Shown here in pieces: positions 25,636-37,719 of a DNA stretch of 64,000 nucleotides. The stretch spans positions 16,116-80,115 of the forward strand of contig JAKSZP010017500.1 of the NCBI GenBank assembly GCA_022478985.1, in the 5' to 3' direction. The position numbers and the translations under genes are program-made. This DNA comes from Massospora cicadina (taxonomy: Eukaryota > Entomophthoromycota > Entomophthoromycetes > Entomophthorales > Entomophthoraceae). Under the pieces are notes generated by a model, which saw only the letters and a list, made by a program, of their open reading frames with translations, was not told where the DNA came from and ran no database searches. Each line of letters starts with the position of its first letter. The stretch's first letter is position 1.

Positions 25636-27053
25636 TTAGGTGCAAGGTGGTGGGCCCCCGGGCCCATCAGCCTCTTCAAGGTCCCCACAGGCTTTCACAG
25701 CAGCGTGGGTGTTAGCAGCAACGCTATTGGGGTTTTTGTTAATTTTTGCGGAAAGAGTCATGTTGGCTTTGGCCTTTGCTTTTTGTTTTCCCAATGTCAG
25801 ACGAATTTTTTGCGGTGCAGATAAGTTCAGTGCACCATCAAGCAGGGCAAAAAAACTTTTTTCAGTTGGGATAGGTCCCAAGTTGGTTTTGACCAGAGCT
25901 TGGGTGCAGCGATTGGGTGAGATCAATTTCCCATTGGATCCTCAGATTGAGTGGCCCGCTCAGCATGGGCCTCCCAATCTGATTGGGTGATGGATTCCCA
26001 AGTCGCTTCCACCGCGAAGGTCTCCATGTCCTCCTGGTGTTGTGAGTGTGGGATGGTGGTGGTGGCCTTGGCCGCTTCCTTGGCCGCAGCCCTATGGGCC
26101 TGTTTGGCCTTCTTCTGCTCCTGCGGGGAGATGGGCTTTACCAAAAGGTAGCAGCCTTGTGCTCCCCATGGGAAAGCCTCCTTGGTGCTTGCAGTTGGTT
26201 CGTAGTGTGCCTCTCCGCTGGCCATGGCCACTGAGGGGTGCCCTTGGAATGTGACACCCTCCTTGATGGGGCATGCGTGCACCTTATGGCTGAACGCGTC
26301 ACAGTGGGTGCAAATGGGGGGCGCGCTGTCCATGGTTACCCAGAATGGGTGGGTGGTATGCCCTGCGATGTCAATAAATGTGGAGTGCAGGATCTGGGTT
26401 AGGTCCTTTGCGATCTCCTCAGTTGGGGTCAGAACTGCAATGGCTTTGCCAGTGCACAGGTGTGGTATCAGCATGAAACGTTGCATTTTGAAAGATTGTA
26501 TTTTGCTGTATACGGCGAGACCATTTTTCAGGTGTTGCTCCAAAGTATCATATTTTACTGTAGTAGGCAAAAAGTCAAACGTGAGGAAAATTTGGTTTGA
26601 TTTTATTCATCTGGTGCATTTGGTTTTGACGACCCATTGCCCTTCGGGGAGGTTGACCACTATGCGCACTGTTGCAGCCTCATCTGCTGCTATTTTGCTC
26701 TCGAAACCTAGGTCCATCCAACTGCATGACATAGAGTGAGGTGCAACGTACACCGCGGTTGAAAAATTTTGTGTACATCTTCACAAAATTTTTCCCATAA
26801 GGCCGTTTTTTGGATTCCAGATACACACAGACTCCAAATTCCACTGACAAAGTGGCTGGGAGTGTGGTGTGTTGATGTACTGGTTGCATCGTGCTTGCCA
26901 CATGAGTATCTCTGGGGAAATTGTGACCGCTGGTTTTTTGAGATTTTTGTCTATTCTGCCAGATTCTCCAGGGCGTTTTTGAATGTTAGAGGCCGTGGGC
27001 CTTCCGCCTGCTCCTCTTGCCTTGCTTGCCCAACTGCTCCCATACATGGGCAC
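25636..27053 (-). pseudogene. LINE ORF1: RNA-binding protein with CCHC zinc knuckle
   Basis: The frame opens with MPMYGSSWASKARGAGG at 27053, a basic Gly/Ala-rich start. After a frame change near 26850 it continues, changes again near 26570, and includes a middle domain followed by the knuckle CTHCDAFSHKVHAC (26271-26312), a textbook CX2CX4HX4C. An Ala/Lys-rich section (KKAKQAHRAAAKEAAK) comes next, then a final part in another frame from 25926 to a TAA at 25636-25638. ORF1 proteins of LINEs bind the element RNA and chaperone it. The middle domain before the knuckle resembles the ORF1-only family of this window. I count at least three frame changes. Confidence 0.85.
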
Positions 27054-27157
27054 AGACTAATCTCCTCTGTGAGATTATCAAACTAGATTTAGTCTTGATT
27101 TGAATAGGTTGCAAAAGTGTTTGCAACAAGAAAGAAAAGTTTAATCGCTATGATATT

Positions 27158-28690
27158 AATTTATATAATGTGATGGCTTTAAGTCGCTTTTACTTCTTCA
27201 ATATTGTACTACATATGCGCATAAAATTCCTCTGATAAATAAAAACAAATTTTACCCAAACCCAGGAGAACCCAATTTGTTTTCTAGACAGCTTTTTGGG
27301 CCACACTTTAGGGCTATTTTTATATATAATTAACTATTTTTATCTAGAATTTGTAATTTATTTTCAGTCAGATTATCCTTTTTACTGTTTTGGATGAGGT
27401 AGCAGGCTTTGTCCAGTTAAAGAGGGTAATATTCAGTTAGTACCATCACCTAGTGTAAAGAACTTTTTTAGTACGATTTATCTTGGGCTATAGAGTTTTA
27501 GATCCTAGTCTAATTTCTATGGTAACTTTGTTTTTTTGGCCCTGCGTCATGATGTGCCACCCTGGATGATTAATAATGATCAATTAAGCTTAATGTGTAC
27601 TGTCAAGGGCAGATAATAAAGGCGGTCTTATAAGCTGGGCCACGCCATATTACACAATTAGTATATCTAACTTTATAGAAGTTGTGACTTGGTGACTGTT
27701 TTTATTTTTTTATATTGGATTTAGGTTCATTATAATTAGCTTAGCGTGCAATATAGGCGGTGTATTTTCAATGCTTGTATGATTTAAGTTAATGATAAAT
27801 AAAATTTTAACGATCACTTTTGATGTCCTAAATGATGCTTAAAAACAACTGCACTACCCATTGTCATCATTACTAGATAGTTATCAACTTGACTTTGGCA
27901 AAACATATCTCTAAATGCCATTGTTTCACACTGAGTATGCAAATTAGTCTTAACTTATTGTTGCCCGAGATTCATTTTCTAAGGGGCTAGATTATTGAGA
28001 GCTAATGAGTGATAGACAACCCAAGAAATGAGGTATAGCTGATTTAAAAAAACTTATAAGGACTTAAATTGATTAGGGTTAGCAAAGGCACTAATGGGAC
28101 CTGGCTTTTAAGGAATTTTTCTTTGGAAAACCCGCATATTATCAGCTATCTAGCCAGCATTGGGACTCATGCTTTTTTTGATTTTCATCAGAAAAAGTTA
28201 ATTTTTAATTGGTACGCAAGACCATCCCCAGATGAAGTGTATAAAGGGGCACATCACAGCAAAGTGCTGAGGATGTTTTAATATCTTGATGGGATAATTC
28301 TGGCACCCCTGTTCTATAATGGCCTTTTTATTCACTTACTTTAAATTGGTTTTATCTATTCTAGGAGTATTTTACAGTAATAAAGTTTTTTAAAGTGCTT
28401 TCATTTAAGTCAGACCTTACTAGCTGACCATTTTTATAAAGACCATCTTATTGGAGGTAGTGTAGCAATTTTCATATCCAATAATGGATAGGACGCTACC
28501 TATACAATCTATATTGGTTTTATTCTTTACCAAAACCAATATGAATTGGCTTTAATATTTCTGGGCTTATTCTTTTCACTAATGTACCTTCCCATATAAT
28601 CTATCAGATAAAATAGGATAAAATTTTTTATGAAATAAATCTAGAAGAGAGATATCTTAAATTTCTTAGGAAAACTATTGAATAGTTTAG
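27158..28690. other. Unassigned AT-rich DNA
   Basis: No domain recognised. A 70-codon open piece at 28069-28281 has no family signature. The region contains scattered T-rich runs only; it ends where ORF1-only copy 3 becomes readable. Confidence 0.35.
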
Positions 28691-30469
28691 CTTGATATTT
28701 TTATTCACAAAAACCATTATTTGTTCAACAAACCTTAGTTTACCATGTCAACGAGTTTATTGCCTGATGCCCCCAAGTGTGGTGGTAGTGCGCCGCATCA
28801 TGATGTTTTTTCCCGCTGATGAAGAGCTCCCTTGCTGGTTCAACTAGACTCTTATAGCTACCAGTCTCTTGTCCCCACCTGGGACCTAGCCCAACATCTT
28901 GCATGCTGCCAGGAGGTGCTTTGTAGCCCCCATGTTACTCCCCCAGAGCAACTTGTGCTTTAGTACTTAGATTAAGTATGGGAACCTCTTCCCCTACATG
29001 AGTGCCACCATCATCAAGTTGGCTCATACGGTGTTCAAACCCGCTAATTGCATGGTTTTCTTCCCTCAAGGGGTGCATTGACCTTGTATTCTCTATTAAA
29101 AGCAGGCCATAGTCACAGTAGTAATACTATCAATTACATAGCCACCCCATTCCCTTTTTACACTTGAGTGTTGACAAATTTTCCAACTGGTGGTTCAATT
29201 TGCCATCCTACCCAAACATCTCTCCCTCTAAGAAGCTCTGGAATGAACTCCTGGAGGATTTGGTCACTTAAAGCAAAAACCCTTAATACAGTTTTTGGTT
29301 CCTAATGGGGAAAGCCGCTTCTGGGCCTTACGCTTTTGTGCCAATCATCTCCTTCTACCAAGAAACCTAATTTTTAATCCCCCTGCACCATGGTCCGCTC
29401 ATCCCCCAACCACCAATTCTGGACTACACAGAGAATGGCCACTCAGTCTTCCTCTTGTGCTTCAGATCAGAACATTTGAGATGCAATAGACCTTCCTTTG
29501 CTCTAGTAATGGCTTTTGCCCTCTTCCCACCAGAATGCACCTCGCCACCACTCAAGCAGAATTTTTTAATATGGATCTATCCTCCTTCCCCTTATTTGAT
29601 TGCTTCAGCCACATCTCTCAGCTGCTTCAACCAATAGTAATAACTTTTCCTGAGCTGTGCATTATCATTTTGCATCTTATGCCCTAATCAAAATTGCCAT
29701 AGTCAGTGTTTTATGGGCTTACTGCTCTTGCCATGATAATAAACTCCCAATTCTAGGACCTGTTTTCCTGTCTCCAATTCTTTCAGAATTCAAACAAGTG
29801 TAAGTCGCCAAGAAACCCACTCTCCATCCCAAATTTGAATGAATCCGTATATTTAAGCTCCTCCCAAGCTAACTCCCCAAGTGACGCTTACACCCTCAAG
29901 AAGTCTTCCCAGTGTACAAGCCCCACTATCATCTCACTGTCAAAGCAGCTTTTGTCCACACCATCACCCCCTCTGATAAGCCCTTAACGAAATCATGGAT
30001 CTTCTTGCCAACAATATTCTTTGTCCCAATTTCCTGTCCAAAACCCTGAGGAGGACAGAAATAAAATCAAAAATCTCACATTTGAAAAGATGGCCTTTTA
30101 AAGCAATGCTTCCAAAATGTCGCTGTTTGACTACATTAACTTCAGACCTGTCAATAACTCAAGATTTTTCCTCTTGTTTGCCAAGACTCAAAAAATACGC
30201 TAGAGCATCTGGCCATAAAATAAGTCTTTGACCACCTCAGAAATTTTCAAAGAACCTTACATTACAAGCTTATATTTTCACCACCAAACTGCTTACACGC
30301 CACCTCCCATTCTGTCTTATCTCACGCTTTCCTTCATGTTAGCGCTGGAAAGAGATCTTCAGACATCAATTCTTATCTAATATGGCCACTTAGGCTTGCT
30401 GCCTCAGCACCATGTTTATAATTTTTTATCTCTTGGTTTTACTTGAACCCTGCATATAAAACTGTGTGG
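28690..30469 (+). mobile_element. ORF1-only retroelement, copy 3 (main part), decayed ORF
   Basis: Translated in changing frames it matches copy 1 (minus, 45124-47023) block by block: GNLFPYMSATI (28980-29012) against GNLFPYMSTAI; FNLPSYPNISPSKKLWNELL (about 29190-29250) against the LPSQISPECLCHEL block; LLCFRSEHLRC (about 29450-29482) against LLCFKLDHLKC; MDLLANNILCPNF (29995-30033) against MEPLVNDIPIPNF. The first Cys of the knuckle is lost. The copy is cut at 30469 by gypsy E, and its last bases reappear at 49239. No RT is present. The 5' limit is approximate. Confidence 0.75.
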
Positions 30470-30474
30470 CCGCC

Positions 30475-31617
30475 TGTAAACTTTTAAGCCTGTGGTTACT
30501 CAACTACCCTTGCATTGAGGACCAAATGTAAGCTTTTGAGTATGATTTACTCACTATAGCTCTTAAGTCTAATGCATAGGTTCTGATGTGTGCGTCAAAA
30601 TAGATCATTGTTGAAGTAATTGACCTAGTTGACGGTAGTTTGAAGACTATCGTCTTAGTTGAGTTTTTCACAGCCAGCTTGAGTATTGTCTCCAACGCTA
30701 TACTGGTGCTAACGCTCTCCTTCTAATCCCTGAAGTTGCTTATGACTTAAGAGAATTTATCTCTATCAATTTCCTCTCTTAACGCAGGACTGGTGGAGTA
30801 GCTAACAACTACTTGGACGAAGAAATCTTGCCCTTCAACTCTAATCCCAAGAGTTGGCAACTGACATATAGATATAGAATCCTCTTCTCATCCTCTAGAT
30901 CCAAAAACTTATACAATATAAATTAAAAACTATTTAAATGTTATTCCATGTTAACTTCTTTACTGCTTATAAAATAAAAACAAAAGGAATATAATGAGTA
31001 AACTGGCGTCCAAATCTTCTAATGCAACCCCAAAAGAAAAAGCAGCTGTTTCCAACTGATTAACCTTCTGGAGCTGCCTCCAACAATGATCTTCCTCATC
31101 CGTCTTGTTGGATTTCGTCATTGACTAGCATGCAACCTCTTCTTGTTAAATCAAAGAATGTTTCCCAATGACTTTGATCAACATCAGTGTATTACCTTTA
31201 ATAGGCTATCAACCTGCATAAGTGATGGTACCTTTTACCCATCAACAGAAAGTTGCGCAACCTAAAAGTTAACTTATTGCAATAAAAAAGTTATCAATGC
31301 CCAGCAACTAATCACAAACCCTTGATTGATTGGCGATGTACTTAGTTCACTCATACAATTTAATTTATTGTTTAATAACTAAATTAATAAGTGAACCAGA
31401 TATAAATACATTGTTTGGTATCACACCTGACAAAACATCAGTAATTTGGAGGAAAAACATGGTGGATAATTAATATTCATTTGAGAATTTCATCCAAACA
31501 GAAATTTTATCATATATAGAATGACAACTCCCACATCAACTAAAGTGTTTTACCGCAAGAGGATAAAGAAGATATATTTATAATTTATTGAAGCTGTATA
31601 ATGTTAAAATACTGAAA
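30475..31617 (-). repeat. 3' LTR of gypsy E
   Basis: Aligns with 48084-49233 along its length, for example in the block around 31085-31260 (48690-48870). On the minus strand it starts at 31617 (TTTCAG, from TGTCA) and ends TTTACA at 30475. It contains TGGCGTCCAAATC near 31003, which could be mistaken for a primer site but is internal to both copies. Confidence 0.88.
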
Positions 31618-32620
31618 TCCCAATACTTAAATCCACTTTACCAGATTATTCAGCGGAAGATAGGGGTTTAGAAATGGATGCTGCCTTGGGCTGTGGTCAA
31701 ACATTTGGTCATCAGAGTTATACTTGATTTCAGTAGAGCTCAGTCTTGTCTGCACTCAACGCTTCTAATGCTATACTCTGCAATACATCTCCTCTTCTTC
31801 CTTTCCTAGTCGCTGGTGTCTCACTCAAGTGCAGTTATCATGGCCTCATACCATATCAGGACTATTTTAGTCAATCTCGCTGACAGTATTAACTAGATAG
31901 CCTGTATTTTCACAGGTTAGGATTCTATGACTCCTCATTGATTAAGGATATTCTCAGTTGACTACATAGTATTTACGGTTCAAATAGTTCCCCAGGCTGG
32001 GCTCTCCATTTTTGATTAGAGAAGATCTTCTTCCTCATGCCGCTTCACAGCGGATTGAGTTTCAACCCAAGCTGATCAAGCCAATGTTCACAGCTTTAAT
32101 CCCGTCATAATTAATAGCTACTTTTGTCATAGTTCATCTCCCTTCTCCCCATTTGTCAATGGAAGATGGGATCATTGTCAGATTCTCTTGATTGCAGCAA
32201 TAAAAAATGATATTGTTAATTATTTTTTTGCACAATTTTCGGATTTTTTCTCAAGGATGATCTCCCTCTTAGTGAATATTTTTTATATATTTTTATAAAT
32301 TATAATTTTCTTTTTGTTTGTTTTATATTATTATTATATATATCTCAATCTATTTCTCCTTATATTTAATACATTAAGTATTTTATATGAACCCTGTTCA
32401 CTATATGACCATCCATAATATTCTTTATCATATTGGCATCTTTCACATCTTAGGAATAATATCAAACAGACCTGACCATAGGGCTATCAACTTGTTTCTT
32501 CTTTCTAACCCATGGGTATTACAATAGGCTACCCGATCTCCCACATATGACTCTTAAAGCGCAGGGCTTTTTTAAATGCCCCTCTTCTTCACTCTATTTT
32601 TTATTCAACACCTTGTTAAA
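31618..32620 (-). other. 3' internal region of gypsy E, no domain recognised
   Basis: Lies between the integrase core and the 3' LTR. It probably includes the integrase C-terminus and a decayed purine tract next to 31617 (minus strand TATTGGGAT), but no motif is clear. A T-rich stretch occupies 32210-32360. Confidence 0.4.
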
Positions 32621-33318
32621 TGCCTGTGATTTCAATTCAATCATACTATTTACCAGTCAGGTTAATCTATTACTCTGCAATCATCCACAAAGCTTATTCC
32701 ATTAATGAACATAAAATTGTAATAACGATGCTCTTCATCAATATATGAGATCAAATGGAAATTTCCCTGTCACTGTATGATAGCTGATATCATATGCTAA
32801 GGTAACTGAACTCAGATAAAATCTCAATTGAAGGTTTCACCAGCTACCATTTTTGCAGCAACATAACTTGAGTTATATTAGCTTTTATCATTTTTTTTGT
32901 CTCTGGGCGGTAGGGAATGGAAAATCACTCCTCAGATTACCATTTTATTTCACTCAGTCTTGGAATCACATAGGAAAGAAGGTTAATTCTGTGATCACTT
33001 AATAATACTTGTGGGCATCCATTCCAGTACACCACTAGGTCCTATAAGTTTTAATGCTTGTAGCATCTACTATGCTCAACGCCTTCATCTTGACCCATCT
33101 AGTCATATGGCTTATCGTAAACTATGATGTAATTTACTCCCAAGTACTAACACTCAAGGGTCAATCACGTCTATTGACACAATGTGCCAACACAGGGCTA
33201 CTATCCAGAATTCCATACCATTCTTGTGGGACTTGTATAGTGGACATTACAAGCAACAGGCTAGATAATCTGCTACGTCATTTTTTATTGTTCCCAGAAA
33301 TAATACTGGTTTAGATGA
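32620..33318 (-). pseudogene. Gypsy E integrase core, distal part
   Basis: On the minus strand, 33318 downward, the zinc-binding region and core are readable in mixed frames: a CNVHYTSPT block in place of the second CxxC, a VNYIIV/YDKP block for the usual I-A-I-D-H, then CPQVLLSDHR with the second catalytic Asp, and RPETKK before the position of the catalytic Glu. The proximal part lies at 42004-42170, on the other side of gypsy D. The two halves face each other across the GATGA/GATGG duplication. Confidence 0.72.
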
Positions 33319-35816
33319 TGTTGGTAATTTGCCCATATTCCAAGCTGACTAGATTGCCAGAGGTCGTTAAAGGATAAAACCCTATAGCGAAGTGAATTTT
33401 ATATCATTTGACCTTAATTTCAGGGTAACAATATTTGGGAGATTTCAGATAATTCTCCTGGGTCAGATCTGTCAGGTGATCAATCTGGGTGAATGCTTAA
33501 GATCTCGTCGGGTAGAGTTGCCAATGAAATAGGGGCATCTGATAGTTGATCAAAAATTAGCTATCAGGTGTACTAATTGGGATTGGTCAGTTTCATCACT
33601 GACTGGTTGGGAATTTAAGGATTAAGCTGTGTAGTGAGTGATGCCGCCTACTTTTATAGAATTGATCAGTTGGTTTGCAACCTGCCTTAATGGGTAACAA
33701 GTCCCATTACCTAAGAAGGTCGCTTGCCAAATATGGTTGGTTTTTTAGGATCAAGAGGAAAACATTAGGGAAACGTTTTTTAACTGTTAAATTCTGAGGA
33801 TTGCTTGCTTGATAAATTAATTCCTGCACGCTTAATTGGGCAAAGTTCAGCCAAATGATCATCAATTTTACCAGTGGCTTACAGTATTTTGTCCATTTGG
33901 ATCCTCATTAGGAATATTCAAAAATAGCCTCATATCTTCTGGCTGATTTTGGGTTTAATTTTTCCTCTGAAATTGGGAACTTCAACTGAGGCAGGCAAAG
34001 TTACAAGATGTAGATCTTAAGACTCCAGCTTGCCAACACTCTCCAAAAGAGACTTTAGATAAAACCCACAAAGAATAAAAAAATCTTTATTAAGACTAAA
34101 TTTTTTGATAATTATTCATTAGGCCAGGTGCTGGTGTTTATAAGTCTATGGCATCTCCTGGCCACATTTGAGCATGCAATCTCAACAGATTATTTTTTAC
34201 CTCAGTTCTGCCCTTGAACTGATATGACTGAGACCTATTGTTAGGTCTATTGGTGGCAAAATACTCTCATATGTAGGAGGTTTTCTAGTACAAAAATTGC
34301 AACAGCGAATGTGTAAAATTGTCCTAGGAACATCTCAAAAAAGTTTCATCATACTGCTGATGAAATACAAATTCTAGGAGGTTTCAGAATTGATTTAAAT
34401 AAATGATGTACCCTAAATCAGGATCTCAGTAAGCCTCTCTCAATAGCACTAAGTACTATCATTTGGGCGGTCCATGTGCAAGTATATCATGCTGATTACA
34501 AATATTGACATACAAAGATTATTTTTGGACCAGCTCAAAATATGTTTTTGTCATACAGCTGATTTAAAAATCTTTAATTGGGATGTCAACTAGCCTTCTT
34601 GATAGCACTAGGTACTCCCATTTTTGCAGTCCATTTGCAAGTGATATTGTGACAAATTATGCGTACTAGAATACAAATTTTTCCCTAGGGAGATAAATTG
34701 ATTATGTTTTAATGATTATTAATCCACAGGACTTTTAGACGTTAACTTTGGGTCAGTCCTAAATGATTTCTTATGTTGGATAATAATATTGGTCCTGAGT
34801 AATCATAACTAATTGCTGAGGTTTGGATTTGACAATTGGCTTAAATTTTCAAGTGTATTTGGCCCAGGTTTTTGTTATAATAGATGGATTGAATTGATGT
34901 TAAGTTAATTTGGCCTTAGCCGTGCAGTAGCACAGAAGATTAGCCTGAATATATGAGTGCATTTGGCGCAAGCTTTTGATAATATAATTAAATTTTTGGT
35001 GCAATAATCAGCCCAAGCTATATTATTGCAATAGGTTTTAATTAGAGTATTAGCCTAAGCATTGGTAGGATAATCAGCCCAATTTGTTGGTTGTCAAAGG
35101 GTTTAGTTTTTGAGTCAACTCCCTGAATCTAACACCAACTCTTTCTATTTTAGGTCTCAAAGATGTCCAACGATGGAATCCTAGCCAGCATGGGAAAGAT
35201 CATCACTGATGAGATGACAAAGGTAAATTCAATAGCAACGGCTGCCTTTTCATTTATGAGGTGCCAACCAAGGGTTGGGCATCGAATTCCCACTATAAAT
35301 CCCCCTAAGAATCTACTAAATAAATATACTTTTTAACAGATATAATTTTACTAGTAATATTATTATCCGATATATACTTTACCAGAATCCATTTCAAGAT
35401 CTATTCTTTTTAAGGAAATTGTTGTTGTGAGCTTTAATTAGGAGACTCTTTAGGATAAAGAGTAAGGATCTGAGTGTGGATCCTGAGAAGAAAATCTGAA
35501 CTTAATCAGGGATTGCTGCTGACTGTGTGTCACCATAGAGATTCCATAAACAAGAATCTGATTGTGGATTGTATTAGGCGAAGTAAGAGAATGAATCTCT
35601 ATTGAGTACATCTTAAGTTTTTGGGGGAAATATTGGTCAAGCGTTGAAACCAACAATAGTTTTTAAACAACTACAGATAATAGTCTCCATATTATTATCA
35701 ATGAATACATATTATTATCAGACAACGCGGAGAATTGCACAAAACTGGATATGTGCAGTTAATTAACTTAAGGGTCATCAGCTAAGAAGGATTCAAGAAA
35801 CACTATAATTTTAACA
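33319..35816 (+). repeat. 5' LTR of gypsy D, split by a solo LTR
   Basis: 33319-33784 aligns with 40854-41310, and 35140-35816 with 41320-41998. The middle, 33785-35139, is the inserted solo LTR plus its target duplication. The LTR ends TTTTAACA at 35816, and ATTGTTGCTCAATGCAGGG follows, with a primer site related to that of gypsy B. Confidence 0.9.
33785..35134. mobile_element. Solo LTR (1.35 kb family), copy 1, inside the 5' LTR of gypsy D
   Basis: TGTTAAATTCTG start and AATCTAACA end give a perfect TGTTA/TAACA terminal inverted repeat. The site is uninterrupted in the other LTR of gypsy D near 41315. Flanking bases TTAAC (33780-33784) and CCAAC (35135-35139) are a partly decayed 5-bp duplication. 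A second full copy lies at 60910-62251. No internal region or pol is attached, so this is what remains after LTR-LTR recombination. Confidence 0.9.
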
Positions 35817-36950
35817 ATTGTTGCTCAATGCAGGGTTGTAGCTGAGTAAGATACAATGATATGATGGCATATGAAGATGTTTTCAATTTTAAAAAATAAG
35901 TTACTAGGGAAAGTAACATCATTGAAGACTAAACGTGAAGTGTATCACGTTCAATTGCGTTCACCCAGCTCAGATGTGGAGCTAAGAGCTAAACAAATTG
36001 AAGAAGATATTCAAGATTTGGTAAAAGGAATTGTAGCCTAGATATGGAACTGTCTAGTGCTGCAAGAAAACCTGTTCCACTAGATATCGCCCTAAGATGA
36101 AGACGATCAGCAGGGCCAACTCAGGTTAAAATTGGGTCCACTTGAAATAGTCCCATGGATTAGCAGGCCAGATTGAGTTGAAATTCGGTCCGCTGAAATA
36201 GTCCCAAGGAGTGAGGTGTTAGATGAGACACTAGATGAGAAATTAGATGAAGATGATGAGGATAGAATAATATGTGTGATTATGGGATCGTTTCCAAATC
36301 CACCAGTGGTTTTATTCCAATGTTAAAAATGGCAACAAATACCAAAAATTGTCTTTAAGTGAAAAACGATTGGAATAATCAAATGAAACTATTGACTAAT
36401 GAGAAATTCGCAATTTTGGGAAATACAAAGTCTTAAATAACAGTTGCTGAAAATATGAAATAAATTAGGACCTGTTGGGCGAATTGCAAGTTAGGATTGA
36501 AGACCTAATGAACGAAAACAGCCAAGAGTATTACTAAAGTTGACAAGTGTTGCCTATATGTGAGGAAACAGCGCTTCTGTTTGTATAGTGAAGAAGCTCA
36601 ATACTAAAAAATGAAAGTATTGGACTCAAAAGAAAATTATTGAAATGTCACAGAGGACCAGTGAAAGATTAAAATGGTCATTTTCTAAGATTTTGGTCAA
36701 GTCCTAAAAGGGGACCACTGAACCAATTATATGGTTAAATCTTAAGAGAATAAAATTTAGAGCCATAGTAACTTGTAGGTGAGAGTATAACTATGAACCA
36801 GTTTGGATGAAGGGGAAAAGAATGACCTCTGAACCTAATTGTAGATTAAAAGTCCCATTGCAAAAGAAAAATACAAAAAATAGATAATAGTATAATATAT
36901 TAATTATCAATTTTTGGTTCATTATTTTTAAACCTACAATGGGATAAGAT
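35817..36950 (+). pseudogene. Gypsy D leader and gag remnant with repeated motif
   Basis: Begins with the primer site (TTGCTCAATGCAGGG from 35821). A short gag-like helix is readable near 35925-36040 (SSDVELRAKQIEEDIQDLVK). The rest is full of stops. A motif of the form GGTCCNCTGAAATAGTCCCATGG occurs at 36135 and 36187, and GGACCACTGAACC...ATGGTTAAATCTTAA at 36712; related copies lie after the integrase at 38861 and 38976. Zinc knuckle, protease and RT palm are not found, so a large deletion is likely. Confidence 0.55.
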
Positions 36951-36954
36951 TACC

Positions 36955-37570
36955 AGCAGGGCTGCATCAAAGAGTGTCTGAGATATCCAAGTGTTCCTTG
37001 GAGTGGTCAGATAAATTTAGAAGATTCATTTGGGATTTTTCAAGAATCACCAAGTCCTCCTTCCATTTACTGAAGGATCTTAAAAAGGATTCATTTGGAG
37101 TGAGAAGCCCAGAATCCTTCGGTGAGTTACACCAGTATTTAATAGATTCTCCAATTTTAAAATATTCAGATTTCAATCGAGAATTTACAATACAAACTAA
37201 TGCTTTATAGATGGTGATTGGCGCCATATTGAGCCAAGTAGATGAGGTTGAGGACTAGCATTTGGTGGTATATGTGAGATGGACACTCTCAGTCGCTAAG
37301 AGGATTTACACTGTGACTGAGCATGAATGTCAGAAGTCATTTACGCGTGTAAACAGTTTTAGTTTATATCCATGGAAGAGACTTTAAAGTGATGATGGAC
37401 TATTAATCATTTCATTGGCTGCACAATTTATGAGAACCAGAAGGAAGATTAGCCTGATGGGCACTAAATTTACAGGCTTATGATAATTAGATAGTCCACT
37501 GAGATGGTTTTTCTCATCATAATACAGATGGCTTATTGCAGTTACCAATGGATCAGGTGGTATACCAGCA
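36955..37570 (+). pseudogene. Gypsy D RNase H (with RT tail) remnant
   Basis: The open piece 36974-37210 covers the RT thumb and start of RNase H: FHLLKDLKKDSFGV, then LIDSPILKYSDFNREFTIQTNA, where the last residues correspond to the catalytic TDA motif with Asp changed to Asn. Next come VIGAILSQVDE and the domain end with EPEGRLA. TGA codons at 37431, 37455 and 37500 stand at places where arginine occurs in the related RNase H ends of this window. The RNase H would remove the RNA template during cDNA synthesis. Confidence 0.82.
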
Positions 37571-37719
37571 GGCGGATGAGCTATTCCAGAGAATGGTCAA
37601 ATGAGAAATCAGGAAAAGTTCCAAGATATCCAAGGTGCACTTCAAAAAGCAATGTAAACCACTGATATTATGGATGGACAAGTTTATAAGATGATCAATG
37701 GCAATTATTACTATTCTTA

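Larger units (their letters stand above)
21860..27157 (-). mobile_element. Nearly full-length LINE (non-LTR retrotransposon) with 17-bp target duplication
   Basis: TTAATCGCTATGATATT occurs at 21860-21876 and again at 27141-27157, flanking a 5264-bp body (21877-27140) read on the minus strand. ORF1 starts about 87 bases after the 5' end and ORF2 follows it; the 3' untranslated part is about 170 bases and ends in an AATAAATTT-type tail instead of a long poly(A). The size, the two ORFs and the exact target duplication indicate a full-length insertion, not a 5'-truncated one. It has more G+C and more CpG than its surroundings, which suggests that it is younger or of different origin. Confidence 0.95.

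Noticed and set aside
29880..30240. Apparent Ty3/gypsy RT start (a block resembling the region before the catalytic domain)
   Set aside because: The same block (MDLLANNILCPNF) aligns better with the C-terminal part of the ORF1-only family (MEPLVNDIPIPNF), and the blocks before and after it match that family as well.
30995..31020. TGGCGTCCAAATC (and TGGCGCCCAAATC at 48620) as primer-binding sites
   Set aside because: They resemble known primer sites but lie inside both LTRs of gypsy E, about 530 bases from an LTR end, so they cannot serve as such.
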